Source: Diabrotica undecimpunctata (taxonomy: Eukaryota > Arthropoda > Insecta > Coleoptera > Chrysomelidae). Taken from it: a stretch of DNA of 64,000 nt. Shown here piece by piece: positions 10,034 to 22,510 of this stretch (positions are counted from its first letter, which is position 1; the number at the start of each line of letters is the position of its first letter). The notes beneath the pieces were generated by a model. It worked only from the letters and a program-made list of their open reading frames with translations, did not search any database and had not been told where the DNA came from. The stretch lies in contig NC_092813.1 of the NCBI RefSeq assembly GCF_040954645.1, positions 15,974,136-16,038,135 on the forward strand, read 5' to 3'. The translations under genes were made by a program, and so were the position numbers.

Positions 10034-10934
10034 AAGACAAAGTTGATGGCTACTTCATCTATTGATTGAAGACGTTTCGCTTTCTTAATCAGAAATCATC
10101 ATCAGTTCATCTAAAAAGAACAATATGAAAAAACCACACAAGCATGGAAAAGTTGTTACATGTGTTACCTTAAAAAAATATGTAGCAGTCAGTGATATTA
10201 AAGTTGTAAAGACACTTAAGTAAATGGACATTATACGATAACGATGTATAAACAATAAATTGAACTAAATAAGTTAACAATTTGTTCAAACTAAGCACAG
10301 CAAAAAGAACATGTGGTTTTGTTTTTTTTATATAAAAATGTATAAGTAAAAAAACATTGAAAAAGAGAATAAAGAACTAAGAAAATCATAGATGCACTTC
10401 CAACAATACAGCAATAGTTATGATTTGATTTTAACTTTAGGTAGCATTATTGTATTAATTAATATTGAAATTGAATAATTTAATGTATAATGAAATTACC
10501 ACTCCTGGCTTCTTGAATGCTGCCGGTAAAATGGTGTTTTATTAAGACAAACACGCCACCAACGTAAAAAAACAGTAGAACCTTGTAGTCATTAATTATG
10601 ATAGAACAGCAAGGTAAATTACCTACCCTAATAATAGAGCGGTTTATTTAAATGATAAGATGAGTTTGGGTGACAACCTGCGTGTAAGGAACCAATAAAT
10701 GAAAGGAAAGGTGGTTAATAACACCGAATTTTCCCCATTGATCAGCTAAGAAAAAACAAACAAACAAGTGAAGTCAAACCAAAAACTCATATATAAATCG
10801 TCAACGTTGTGGCTGGTTAATCAGCCACAGGTGAAGATCAATTATAATTTCCAACAGTCCAAGGTTCATACACTTGGAGCTGCAAAGAAAAAAGGATTCT
10901 ATAAATCAATTCTCAACTGCTTTCAAAGAAGAGC
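10034..10934. other. Intergenic DNA, no gene seen
   Basis: AT-rich sequence without a convincing coding frame. A small perfect hairpin GTGGCTG-GTTAAT-CAGCCAC lies at 10809-10828. The last part, from about 10840, may belong to the 5' part of the Tc1-like element but no terminal inverted repeat could be matched. Confidence 0.3.
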
Positions 10935-11708
10935 TTAGAGGGGTCCGAGGTGTAGTTACTAGCGTTTGGACAGTCGGAAGAAGACTTAAAGCAGCCAACC
11001 TGACACCAAAAAGAGCAGCTACGAGTCCCAAGCTAACTGCAGCCCAGAAGTAAAGGCGACTAGAATTTGCTCGTGAACATCTGGATTGGGACGACTATCA
11101 ATGGAGTCAGGTGTTATTCTCCGACGAAAGTAGGATCTACCTACATGGCAACGAAAAGAGGCGTCGAGTCTATAGAAGGCCAGGAGAACGATTTGCTCAA
11201 TGTTGTATACGAGAAATTGTGTCATATGGAGGCCGTTCTTGTATATTTTGGGTAGGCATTTCCATGGATGGGAAAACCGAGTTGCTTTTCGTGCCTGGTC
11301 GAGGACGACGTGGTGGAGGTTTAACGGCGGATCGGTACATCAGAGATATTTTGGAGAAAATGTGGTTCCATACGTGGGATTTATTGGTGATGCTTTATTT
11401 TATTGCATGATAATGCACGATGTCATACCGCACGAGTCACCACCACCTATCTGACTGAGATCGGTATACCTACAATAAATTGGCCTGCGTTGAGCCCGGA
11501 CATAAATCCAATAGAGTATGTTTGGAATGAGCTTAAACGAAGGGTCAGAAATGGAAATCATGCACCAAGGAGCATAATGGAATTAAGGGGTGCGCTTGAT
11601 GATGAATGGGAAGCAATGCCTCAAGAATTTATTAGAAAAGTCATCCGATCCATGCGAAATCGACTGGAACGTGTAATTAGTAATAAGGGTGGTAAACTCA
11701 GATATTGA
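10935..11708 (+). pseudogene. Tc1-like DD34E transposase, broken
   Basis: The plus strand encodes most of a Tc1/mariner transposase. A helix-turn-helix remnant (SVWTVGRRLKAANLTPKR) lies near 10965-11020. The catalytic core follows with SDESRIYLHG (first Asp), HDNARCHTARVT (second Asp) and WPALSPDINPIEYVWNELKR (Glu). Exactly 34 residues separate the second Asp from the Glu, which is the DD34E signature of Tc1. An in-frame stop lies near 11050 and two frame changes lie at about 11350-11405, so the frames 11111-11410 and 11403-11708 are pieces of one gene. The N-terminal DNA-binding part is mostly missing. Neither a left nor a right inverted repeat was identified; the sequence runs into a (TA)n tract at 11978. 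Confidence 0.85.
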
Positions 11709-11976
11709 AAAATAAACAAATTCATTTCGTAATTGATGATTTCTCTGTTCATTATGTCTTTCTTGGGATAGTTCCAATGACGAATATTTGAGTAACTTTG
11801 TTCGTATAGCATATTGTTTTTATAATGTGTCTTCCAAATAATAAAATAGCGGTTTTTGTAAGTTCAATAATAAAATTACTGTTTGCACATTACATCTTGT
11901 TATTTTCATACTTCTTACATTAAAACAGAAGGTGTAATCTCAAATATCGCTTTTGAGTCGATTGTTTTGCACTCAA

Positions 11977-11977
<1 letters not shown>

Positions 11978-12044
<67 letters not shown>
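11978..12044. repeat. (TA)n microsatellite
   Basis: About 33 TA units with one G interruption near 12037, immediately followed by the second copy of the 90-bp block. Confidence 0.95.
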
Positions 12045-12132
12045 CGAGAAAAGGAGTACGTTCGTATAAAATAATGCAAAATAAACTAAGGTACACTCGA
12101 AGAGTGGTGGGTTTTTCGGTCAAAGTGGAGAG
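12045..12132 (+). repeat. 90-bp direct repeat, copy 2
   Basis: CGAGAAAAGGAGTACG...GAAGAGTGGTGGGTTTTTCGG, in the same orientation as 9946-10033. The two copies with their TA tracts bracket the Tc1 remnant. Confidence 0.65.
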
Positions 12133-13930
12133 TGGAGTGGAAGAGTCCTTCTGTTGTCGCAATTGGTTAATTGTACATTATTGTACATTTCATTTATTCA
12201 TAACACCCATGTCAGAGTTCTGAAACTATGTATAAAATTTTAAAAAATTGAATTATCAATAAATCAATATAGCTGTGCCAAACAGAGTGTTTAAAAAGGC
12301 ACATAATACATTTTAAACAAATTATCCAAAATATATACTCATATAATAGTTTTGTGAAAAATAGTTTTAGATAGTTTTTGAAAAAAAACATTTTTATCAT
12401 TTTCTTGATAAAATTATAATAAAAATTCATTAATAAACCAGTTATTGCAAATCAGTTTAAAAATTGTTTCAATAATAAATATTTAAGTAGTCTATCTTTA
12501 GTAAAACAGCAACAGGTGGTGTTTATGTCACATATTTTAAAAATTTACTAAAGACAACAAAACTCAAATATTATTGTACTATTATGCTGTACGCAGTTTT
12601 CTTTTCAGATGTGTCCAAAAGGAAAAGTGCCAAAAAAATATAACACTAAATTAGAGTATAATGGGTCCTAAATATAGTTTAATACAGTATCACACTATGG
12701 AAAAGTAGCAAACGAAAATTATAATTAGTTCCAATATATTAGGAGCGGTTTAAAATTGAAAGATAGAAAACTACAACGAAAACGATACTGATCAATGTGT
12801 TATCTCAATAAGATGGCTTTTGGCCTATTTCACTGGGACCTTTTTAGATCTATTGGTCCTTTAGTAACAAGGTATAATTGCAACATGTAAAATAAACAAG
12901 AGAAAATTATGCTAAATGGAAGTGTCCAAGATAAAATTCAGGATAGTATGTACATGAATATGAGTGCAGTATGGTATATTAGCAAAAGAAAATGATGCTA
13001 GATTAAGGTGATACGTTCCAGGATATACAGGTGTAGTATAGTTGGTGTATAATAGCAGGACCCAGAATACATGTATTAATTACTGTTCAAAATAAGCTAT
13101 AGAAAATTATTTAACTAACCTGTTTCTTAATATTCTATGTGTTCTTTTATGTACCACAATATTCTACCTTGGAAGAAACATTGTAAAGCTTCTAATTTCC
13201 CATAGTATAGCAGATCAACATTTTCATAACAGAACATGGCGGTAGCTTCGTTTACTAAATGCAGGTAATATTTTCTAGTGAAAAAGTCTTAACAATTAAT
13301 ACTTTATTAAATATATTCTTTTGATGATACTTTTGCGTTAATTTGACCCAAACTCCAGACAACTGTTGCCACCAATAACCTCAGCAAAGCCAAATTCGCC
13401 AACAAAATTTTTTGCAACTACTTGGATCTCGTCCATTGGATCTTCCGTTGGAATTGGAATTGAAAATTGAAACGTCGTAATAGGTCGCACTCTAAATTCG
13501 TCACATGTACGTTTTAATTTTTTTTTATTGTTGCCATTGAAAGGGGATGCCATTTTAGAATGCATAGAATACATAGATTTTAAACCACCAAAATTTTCTT
13601 CTAGTAATTCACTGATAGTTGAAAACTACTAATTGTGTTCCTTGATTTAATTTTATAATTACCTCTATAAGTTTTTAATGATTATTGTCACAACATTCCA
13701 CTTTGCCCTTAGATTTTCGACTAATGTAAAAATACATCGGCACTCTCTTCTACTCTTCTATGATATGGTGAAAATTGTCTCCCGATAATTATATCATATC
13801 GTCGATATTGTTTATTCTTCAAGTCGTTTGTTTATTCACATTATTAATATTGAGGACTACCAGTTTCGTTTTTACCTTCAAACGATAAGGATATTCATAC
13901 TAATCGTTTTCGGTACAACAGCCTGCTAAT
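12133..13930. other. Intergenic DNA, no recognisable gene
   Basis: AT-rich sequence with only short open frames. The longest minus-strand one (13338-13574, 78 codons) has no recognised domain and no supporting promoter. No terminal repeats were noticed. Confidence 0.3.
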
Positions 13931-14000
13931 TAGTTTCAAGATTTTTACTTGTATTGTGGTGTATTTTTATATTAGAACCAAATTGTGTGTTTTCAAATAA

Positions 14001-15348
14001 ATGCAATCCCAGTTGGGGACTCATAAAAATCTAAGAACGTCCTCTTCGACGAAAGAAATAAATATGGATATGATTAGTGAGAACAGTGCATTGGAAATTG
14101 ATGATGAAACAACGCAGGAAAAAGATGGTTTACAGCCCACGAAAACAAAGATAAAGCATTTTAATTTGCTATCAGATAAGTACAATTTAAATAATATTTG
14201 AGTATATCTTGAAAAAATCCGTGAAGAAAACTTGGGTAGGTTGCACCCAATGACTGTAGGACATGTGTTTAAGATATTAAAACTTAGTAATATACAAGAA
14301 ATTAAGAGTATTGGTCGGAATCGAATAAAGATTTTAGTAAATTCTCGTATAGATGCCAATGAATTAGTTAATATTAAGTCACTAAAAGAACATAATTTAA
14401 GAGGATATATACCAAATCACTTATTGGAAGTGAAAGGGTTGGTTAGGGACGTAGATACTTTGTACGATATTAATTATTTAATGGAGAATATTGAATGTAC
14501 GTCTAAAGTTTTAAGTATATATAGAACAAAGCGTAAGATTCAAAAAGAATCAACAATAGAGTATGTAGATAAGAAAACTGTAGTTATTACTTTTGAGGGA
14601 AATATTTTTTCCAGTTTCGTAGCCTTCAATCGAGTTTATTTTCCCGTTTAGCAATTTGTTGGTAGAGTTGTACAATGTTACAGGGGTCTGAAATTTGGAC
14701 ATGTTTCTAAACAGTGTAAAAGTATACAGGATTCCTGTATACAATGTGGTGAATTAAAAAATGCAGATCATAAATGTGAAAACACCAAGTTTGGCATACA
14801 CTAAAAATAGTGACCATTTAACAATATCTAAAAGCTGCCCTTTTTATGAAAAGCAGAAGGAAATTTTGACCAATATGGTAGAGCAACAAACTACGTTTTT
14901 AAAAGCAAAATTATACTGTGAAAATTCATTATATGGCCAAATTAGTCACAATCCTTTTTCTGTTCTTTCAAATTATGATAAAGAATTTTCCACACTCCCT
15001 GTAAATAATAAAAATATTTTTATAAATCGACCCAATATGAGTATGAGACAAACTCAGATTCCAACACACCATCAAACTAATTTTGATAGCGAAAACCTTT
15101 CTACAGGAAAGAAAAGAAAAGCCAATTCCCCTTCTATTCAATCACCAGTACAACAACCAATTTTTCCCTTCACATTTGGACCCTCACAACCCTTACCTCC
15201 TAACCCATACAAAACAATCTACAGAAAAAATTATAACAAAAATAAATTAGCTAAATTTGTGTCAACTTTTATAATCAAGCTTTTAAGTAACATTCGTACA
15301 TTGGAAGACATTACAACAATAGACGATAAAACAATAATTTCAGGTTAA
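14001..15348 (+). pseudogene. LINE B ORF1 (gag-like, CCHC zinc knuckle)
   Basis: ORF1 begins at the ATG at 14001. An in-frame TGA at 14199 separates residues 1-66 from the next block (14232-14651), which continues in the same frame with the RNA-binding gag-like region. A frame change near 14650 leads to a zinc knuckle region readable around 14660-14800 (CYRGLKFGHVSKQCK then CIQCG), and the C-terminal part occupies 14761-15348, rich in Asn, Pro and Gln. The protein would coat LINE RNA. Length of about 440 codons fits the family. It is inactive because of the stop and frameshifts. Confidence 0.7.
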
Positions 15349-15385
15349 GAAGAGGTATTTCATATAATAGATAATAGTAATTTTA

Positions 15386-15757
15386 ATGTCTCTTATACAT
15401 TCTTTTAAAATAAGTCAGTGGAACTCTAGATCTGCGGTTGCCAATAAAGGCAGCCTAACGAATTATTTAAACAAAGAACAAATAGACATTCTTCTTCTCA
15501 GTGAAACATGGATTACAATCTTATCACGACGAATGACAGGCACGACGGTTTTGGCGGCGTTGTCAAATTAATTCATAATTCAATTTCTTTCAGTGAATTA
15601 AAGTTAAATTGTAATTTTAATAAGAATATTCAAGTTTGTGGTACAAAGATTAAATACAAAAAATTGAATTAAGCATATTATCTATATACAGATCGCCTAA
15701 AAGTAAAAGCACAGTAGATGATTGGACGAATATTTTCTTGGAAGTAAGTAAACCAGC
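15386..15757 (+). pseudogene. LINE B ORF2, N-terminal half of endonuclease
   Basis: The ATG at 15386 opens ORF2 with ISQWNSRSA (conserved Asn) and ILLLSETWI (conserved Glu). Frameshifts follow near 15510 and 15550; the sequence runs to 15757, where the RTE element is inserted. The other half of the endonuclease begins at 18988. Confidence 0.75.
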
Positions 15758-18700
15758 CAGTCTTAGCTTGTGTAGAGGAGGGACGCTGAACTGAGTAAGG
15801 GCCTTTAGTACTTTGTACAAGACAGACTGGGCGTGGAAGTCCTCAACCCCGACACGGCGCGTCCCAATGTCTGATAGGAAAACTTTCTGTAGATATGCAG
15901 GACAAGTATGAATAAGGCCAAATAAGTACCCGCGGATCAACGGAGAACATGACACAGATCATCAGCTGTGGCCCGTGGCTAAGGAATACAATTCCTGACA
16001 GGTGCGGTACCACAAAGTCGTAGGCGAAAGTCAAATACTGATTTAACCGGCTGTGATACTGCGAACAATCACCAACCCGTCCGGCAAGCATGGTGCTTTA
16101 ATGCCATTATACCCCTCAAAACCCTTCACTTGAAACAAAGTGAAACGATACCCCAGGTGGGTAGAGCTAGCAGCTCAGAATCCCACACCGGAAAACCGGT
16201 CAGACTCACGGATTTTGGGAGAGGCACAAGCTCAACAAAACGCACCAAAATAGATACTAACAAACAAAAACAGTTACTACTAGCCACATATAACATCCAA
16301 TCTGTGGCTAAAGATGAAAAGGTCTACGAATTACAAGAAGAACTATCCAAGAAAAAGTGGGATATTGTCGGACTGTCAGAAGTGAAAAGAAGAGGCGAAC
16401 AATGCATCCATTTAAACTCTGGAAATCTATACAGGAAATATAGACGAAATATATGGTGAAATAGGATTTCTTGTCAAAAAGTATCTCTCATACATTTCTA
16501 CATATAAAAGTGTTTCTGATAGAGTAGCTTATATTATAATAGACCTAGATAATAAAACCAAGATCAAGGTTATACCAGTGTATGCTCCCACAACAAAACA
16601 TCAGAAAGAGGCAGTTGAAATGTTCTACGAAGATTTGATAACTGCATAAGAAGAAAATGATACAAAATATACCACCATTGTGGGAGATTTCAACGCAAAA
16701 TTAGGTAAAAAAGAAGAAAATACTGAAACCAAAATAGGGATGCATTGTTATGGCACACGAAATGAAAGAGGAGAAAAATTATATAACTTCTTAGAACAAC
16801 AAAATTTATATGCCATGAACACACACTTTAAGAAACCAGCAAACCGAAAATGGAGTGAATATCTCCCGATAAAAAGACAAAAAACGAGATCGATTACTTT
16901 TTGTGTTGAAACAAAGACATTTTTGAAGATATAACTGCTCTCAATCGATTCACAACTGGCAGCGATCATCGCCTTTTGAGAGCAAGGATTCTTATTAAAC
17001 AGACGAAAAAAAGTAGGAACAGGCCACATAATTATTGAAATGAAATAGATCAAACTAAAATACGACAGAAGGGAGATGAGTACAGAGAAGTCTTAAGAAA
17101 AGAATTTGTAGAACATTATCAACAAGAATATTCCGACATGAACACAATTAATAAAGAAATGCAACGAAAGCTCTTGAAAGCAGGACTGACTGTTGCAAAG
17201 AAAACGAAAAATAAAGAAGACCGAATAAGTAAAGGAACAAAACGGTTGATGGAAAAGAGATGCACATTTCTAAGCGAAGGAAAGCGAAACACCATTAGGA
17301 AAGCCTATAATAATCTCATTGAAGGATAAAGATGGAAAAGAAATAAGAGAAAAGAACGAAATCCTAAAAGTTACTCAGACATTTTACCGTGATTTATATT
17401 CCTCAAACAAGAACTCAGATAACACTGCAAAGGAAGACCTTAAGAGAAAGATAACGAATGTCAATTCAGAAATACTCCCTAACATATAATTCTTTGAAAT
17501 AAAACAAGCTATAGCACAACTAAAGAACAATAAGGCTCCTAGTCCAGATCGAATACTTGAAGAAATGTTGAAGGAGGGGAATAAAATTATTCTCGAAGAA
17601 TTGAAAAAAACTTTTCAACGAATGTCTTCACAGAGGAGAAGTCCCAGATGATTGAAATGCAAGTTTGACATTACTTCTATTCAAACAGAGAGACAGGGAA
17701 GATCTCAAGAACTATAAGCGAATCTCCCTGCTGTTCCAAATGTACAAATTGTTTATGAGAGTAATAACTAACAGATTAACGTCAAGCTCGATAGCTATCA
17801 ACCGGTAGAGCAGGTAGGATTCCGAAAAGGTTACAGTACAGCGGATCATCTTTTTACAGTCAGAACTCTAATAGAGAAAGCCAATGAATATCACTTGAAC
17901 TTATATATTGGCTTCGTTGATTATGAAAAGGCATTCGACTCCATAGAACTTTGGACAATAGGGAGAGCTATGAACAACTGCAGGATAGACTCCCGATATA
18001 GACTGCTCATACACAATATTTACAAGAAAGCTACAATAAAAATTCAAATTGATGCGAAAACCAAAGCTATACCAATCAACAGAGGAGTTCGCCAGGGAGA
18101 TGTTATCTTACCAAAGCTATTCACACTTGGACTTGAAGACGTGTTCAAAGACATTATATAAGGCAGATAAGGGCAGATAAGGGAGTAAATGTTAATGGAA
18201 GAAAACTGAGTCATTTAAGATACGCTGATGACATTGTAATATTCGCTACAAGTTTCGAAGAACTACAGACCATGATGACGCAACTAGTTCAAGCTTTGGA
18301 AAAAGTATGTCTTAAGATAAACTTGGAAAAAACAAAAATAATGACAAATACACCTAATATTCCAAAAATAACATTGAACGACATAAATTTAGAAACAGTA
18401 AGTGAATACATCTACCTGGGACAGATAATGAAAATTAACAAAGAAAACCAAACTGCTGAAATTACCAGAAGAATAAAGTTAGCGTGGGCAGGATTTGGAA
18501 AACTGAGTTGGATCTTGAAAAGCACTATAATAGAACAGTATTTGAAAACCAGAATTTACGATCAGTGTATCCTCCCTATACTCACGTATGGTTCACTCAC
18601 CAAGTCCAATATGGATAAAATAGTAAAAGCACAAAGAGCGATGGAAAGATCAATGCTCGGGGTAAGACTTATAGACAAAAAAAACAAGCAAATGGATTAG

Positions 18701-18987
18701 AAGCAAAACCAAAGTAAAAGACGCTGGAGAACATGCTGCCAAATTAAAATGGAGCTTCGCAGGACACAATGCCCGACTGAAGGATAAGAGATGGAACCAC
18801 GAAATACAACAGTGGAGGCCATGGTTAGAAAAGAAAAGCTAAGGAAGACCACAAATGAGATGGGCTGATAACATTAAGAAGATCGGAGGACACAACTGGA
18901 AGCAAGTGGCGTAAAATAGAAGACACTGGATTGATTTGGGGGAGGCCTATGTCCAAAGTTGGATTACTTAAGGCTGAAAAAAAAAAG
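15758..18987 (+). mobile_element. RTE-like non-LTR retrotransposon inserted into LINE B
   Basis: A 3.23-kb LINE with precise boundaries: the 12-bp direct repeat AAGTAAACCAGC occurs at 15746-15757 and 18988-18999, and removing the insert plus one repeat rejoins the LINE B endonuclease. It has a 5' leader (15758 to about 16130), one long ORF with endonuclease and reverse transcriptase but no RNase H, and a short A-rich tail at 18976-18986. These are the features of the RTE group. All 5' sequence seems present, so this is a full-length but decayed copy. Confidence 0.9.
16130..18962 (+). pseudogene. RTE-like endonuclease-reverse transcriptase polyprotein, broken
   Basis: Domains in order: endonuclease at 16260-16960 (LATYNIQSVA, VGLSEVKRRG, VGDFNAKLG), a linker at 17040-17500, and reverse transcriptase at about 17500-18300 (QVGFRKGYSTADHLF, FVDYEKAFDSIE, RGVRQGDVILPKLF, LRYADDIVIF). 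The C-terminal RTE region follows with AQRAMERSMLGVRL near 18650 and, at the very end, a WIDLGEAYVQSW-type ending common to insect RTE copies. Stops and frameshifts occur around 16460, 16650, 16935, 17330, 17490, 17790, 18165 and 18700. The catalytic YADD motif itself is intact, but the element cannot make a full protein. Confidence 0.85.
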
Positions 18988-21980
18988 AAGTAAACCAGCA
19001 ATTATAGGTGGAGACTTCAACGCTCATCATACAATCTCGGGATCGAATTTTAACGACGTAATTAAGAAACAACTTATAACAGCTGCAGATGATTTGGGTT
19101 ATTTAGTAATGAATAACGGCCAACCAACTATTCTTACCCGACCTGATCAAAATATTTCAGCCATCGATGTAACTTTCGCCTCACCTTAACTAACTAGTAA
19201 AATAATCTTGTCCGTCTATCCAGATAGGTTAGGCTCAAACCATTTTGTCATCAACATGGAAATTAATTGCAAGAATAAAATTAAAAAGATTAATCCTGCA
19301 ATCAAGTGGAATATAAAAAAGGCCAATTAGTATTTATATGCATTTTCTGTTAAACAATTTTTTAATAAGCAGTACCAAATGGAAAATATATCAGAAAAAT
19401 ACAGTTTCTTAGTAGATGGGATCAACCAGGCAGCAGAAATTTCAATTCCACAGTATTAACTTTTTAAAAACAAAATTCAAAACCCTCCCTCTTGGTGGAA
19501 TAGAGACTGCGATATAGTCATCAGTAAGAGACAAGAATCCATTTCAATATATAAACATAATTCGAATTTTGAAAATTATTTGAAATGCCAAGAGACCATA
19601 GCAAACGGTAAGAAAAAACTAAAAGTAATATCCAAACAAAGTTGGAAAAATTTTGTCTCCGCCTTAAATAAAAATACTCCGTCATCAGCTTTATGGAATC
19701 AAGCCAGGAAAATAAACAGAAAACCAATATCGAACATAAAATGCTTTGACAGTACATTAGAGGAACAATTTTTAGATCAAATAACACCACCATCTGTAAT
19801 ACCACGGAAAATTACAATACATTCTACATACAACGAAAAGGAATTTTTACTAGAACCATTTAATATTAGTGAATTAGAGTATACACTTAAAACAGAAATA
19901 ATTTATGTCCAGGATTGGATAATATTAAATATCTTATGATTCAGTTCCTTCCAAAAATTGCTAAACTATTTTTATTGGATATGTTCAATGACCTAATTAT
20001 CAATAATTCAGTTATTCATAAATTTAAAGAGGTAATTATCATTTCTATTATCAAACCAGGTAAAAATCTCAATTTATCCGAGTCATATAGACCCATTTCC
20101 CTGATGTCTTGTCTTGTAAAAACATTAGAACGAATGATCAAACATAAACTGGAATGGTGGTTGGATAAGAAGAAATTACTTCCAGACCTTCAATTTGGAT
20201 ACAAAAAAGGATGTGGTACTATAGATGCTCCTGTTACATTAGTAACGCACATTCAGAACATATTTTCCAATAATACATACCTACCTACAATATGTTTGGA
20301 CATAGAAGGTGCTTATAATAATGTTTGTCTTGACATACTTATGGAAAAAATGATTAGACATTTTCATATACCAGGTGCATTAGTGAAAAGCATTCTCAAC
20401 TTTTAGACTTGCAGAAAAATTTATTTAAGATCAAATAACAATAAAATTATAGGTCCTCGATATAACAACCTAGGACTTCTACAAGGATCAGTTTTGAGCC
20501 CTTTATTATTTAATCTATATACATCTAATTTGCACAATGTCTCCATAGTAAATAACAGTTTTAATATAATACAATACGCTGATGATAAGTGATAAGATAA
20601 GTAAAAAGGGTTCGAAATAGCACCAAGTAAATCTAGTCTATATATTTTCACCAGGCATAATCTCCCAAAAATAGACAAGTTAACAGTGAACAGTCGGGAA
20701 AATTATTTGTGTTCTTCATTTAAATACTTAGGGATGATTCGTGACCGTAAATTAACTTAGAAGTTACACATTGACTTCATGTTAAATAGATGTAATAAGG
20801 GATTAAATTTCCTTAAAGTAATTACTAAAACTTGGTGGGGAGCCGATGTAGAAACTGCTTACTTTTTTATCGATCGTACATATAAGATCAATCATAGGGA
20901 ATATAGACGTGTTTCAAAATACAACATTACGGATTTGCCTAGGTACTATGAAATCAACTCCAACCAATTAGTTATATGTTGAAACACTAGAATTTCCACT
21001 CAAATATAGAAAAGAATATCTTAGTAAAACATTTCTGATTAACATTAGGCATAGAAACCTCTCGTTTTACTGCAGTATTAGCAAATTTAATAATGCAGAT
21101 TTAAGAAATAAATATTGGATCCACAAAAACTCTCCTTCACTTTGTGACGTTTTTAGAAATCTCTCAAATTGCGATTAGACCAACTCATACACATACAATA
21201 ATTCAAACTTTAAAGAATTTTTATGTTTTTTGCAAACTGTTACGGTAATTAAACCAAGGTACCATGTAAATACTACAATCGGCTACAATATTTTAAGGAA
21301 TTTATTAGAAAACTGGCCAGCATCAACAGCCATTTATACAGACGCATCAAAGTCTTCTTTTGGCACTGGATGCGCTTTTTATATTCCTTCAAAAAGTATA
21401 GAAAACATGTTTACTCTAGATCATAATTTTTCAATTTTTACTACTGAAGCCATAGCAATTTATGAAGCATTAAAGAACTTTAAATAAGTATGTTTGAATT
21501 TCAACAGGAACAAAGAACAGTTTGATTTTTGTGGATTAAAGCTCACATAGGGCTTGAGCATAATGAATTAATGAGCATGTAGATATATTAGCTAAGAAAG
21601 CCGTTGATTTTGGTGCGAAAATAGATTATAAGCTCTGCATACCAGATATATTTGTAACAATTAAGAATATTGTAAACAATCAGTGGAAACAAGAATATCA
21701 TGAATATAGTCAACACTATAACTAACAATATAATATGCACTCATACAACCCACAATCCTGAGTGAATTTTGGTTTCAAAATTACTCTGTTCCACGTAGAT
21801 ACATTACATCTATTATCAGAATGAAATCAGGATGAGCCGGATAACGCATGTTATCCAGCTTATCCTGCAAAACTTAAAATTGTAAATTCCAATTTATGTG
21901 AAGTTTGTAAAAAGAAGCAGATTTAAACCACCTTTTCTTTGAATGTACAAAATATATACAAAAAGCTGACGACTTAATAA
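18988..21980 (+). pseudogene. LINE B ORF2 continued: endonuclease end, reverse transcriptase, RNase H
   Basis: After the RTE insertion ORF2 resumes with IIGGDFNAHH (endonuclease Asp/Asn) and ISAIDVTF. The linker at 19480-19900 has the PPSWWNRDC and SWKNFVSALNKNTPSSALW segments typical of I-like ORF2. Reverse transcriptase follows at 19900-20700 (YRPISLMSCLVKTLERM, FGYKKGCGTIDA, TICLDIEGAYNNV, LLQGSVLSPLLFNLY, then YADD at about 20574-20585 directly before a stop). RNase H lies at 21230-21600 (AIYTDASKSSFGTG, FTTEAIAIYEAL, WIKAHIGLEHNE). A C-terminal Cys/His segment is readable near 21895-21960. Stops and frameshifts are frequent. Confidence 0.8.
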
Positions 21981-22050
21981 AACATTTAATCAAACATAAA
22001 ATCCTTCCACCCTCTAACCCTCTTTGTTACCTTTTGTCATTAATAGACTT

Positions 22051-22160
22051 CGGCAAATATGCAAATAAAAATGTAAAAAATATGCGCATAAATATGCACG
22101 TGTTTACCCGAAAATATGCAAATATTTTACAAAATATGCATACAAATAAATAAAAAAATC
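22051..22160. repeat. Subterminal AAATATGC cluster, presumed hAT 3' end
   Basis: Five copies of AAATATGC (as GCAAATATGCAAAT, AAAATATGCGCATAAATATGCACG, GAAAATATGCAAATATTTT and ACAAAATATGCATAC) in about 100 bp next to the hAT coding region. hAT transposases commonly bind short repeats near the ends; that these are binding sites is inferred. Confidence 0.45.
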
Positions 22161-22203
22161 GTAAAATAGTAACAATTTTATTTAAAAAAAAAAGTGTACA
22201 TAA

Positions 22204-22510
22204 CTAAATATTTCCTACTATTATTATACTACATGACGCAAATTCTGTTATTAATGCTGTGGTTTCGAACAATGACAGTTTTGGTGATTCTAACTGAGTA
22301 ATTGTTTTTTGAACAAAACTAAAATTTGATTTTATAAATGAAAGTTCTTGTTGAAGCAAGTTACTCTGAAAAGTTTGTTTAGAATCCAAAAGAGATTGGG
22401 AACTTTCATCTGTTAACGTATCAATTATGTTCTTTATTTTAACAAAATGATCTGCATAAAAATTAGCTGCTTCTAAAGTTTATTCGTTTACCAAATTCCC
22501 ATCAGTAAAC
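22204..22510 (-). pseudogene. hAT transposase C-terminal fragment
   Basis: A minus-strand frame (22204-22389), extended upstream through one in-frame stop near 22483, reads LEAANFYADHFVKIKNIIDTL and then a LQQELSFIKSNFSFVQ segment. This is the kind of sequence that follows the RW motif in hAT transposases of this BED-finger type. It is separated from the upstream RW block at 22826-22930 by about 350 bp of unrelated DNA, so the gene is interrupted here. Confidence 0.5.

Larger units (their letters stand above)
13930..22050 (+). mobile_element. I-like non-LTR retrotransposon B, decayed, split by an RTE element
   Basis: A plus-strand LINE with ORF1, endonuclease, reverse transcriptase, RNase H and a C-terminal zinc region, all broken by stops and frameshifts. 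It is interrupted between the two halves of the endonuclease by the RTE-like element at 15758-18987, whose 12-bp duplication joins the halves precisely. The presence of RNase H after RT places it with I-like rather than Jockey elements. The 5' boundary is uncertain (somewhere in 13800-14000). The 3' end merges near 22050 with the terminus of the hAT element; no poly(A) tail is evident. Confidence 0.8.

Noticed and set aside
9882..12044. CRISPR-like or other regular array at the TA tracts
   Set aside because: The tracts are plain dinucleotide microsatellites; the other regular arrays in the window are satellites without spacer structure, and the genome is eukaryotic.
11978..12044. (TA)n as the target duplication of the Tc1 element
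   Set aside because: Tc1 elements do duplicate TA, but no terminal inverted repeat could be matched on both sides, so the boundary cannot be called.
13338..13574. 78-codon minus-strand frame as a host gene
   Set aside because: No domain, promoter, splice context or second copy supports it; frames of this size occur by chance in this composition.
15650..16091. Minus-strand frames over the start of the RTE element
   Set aside because: They are antisense to the RTE 5' leader and carry no domain.
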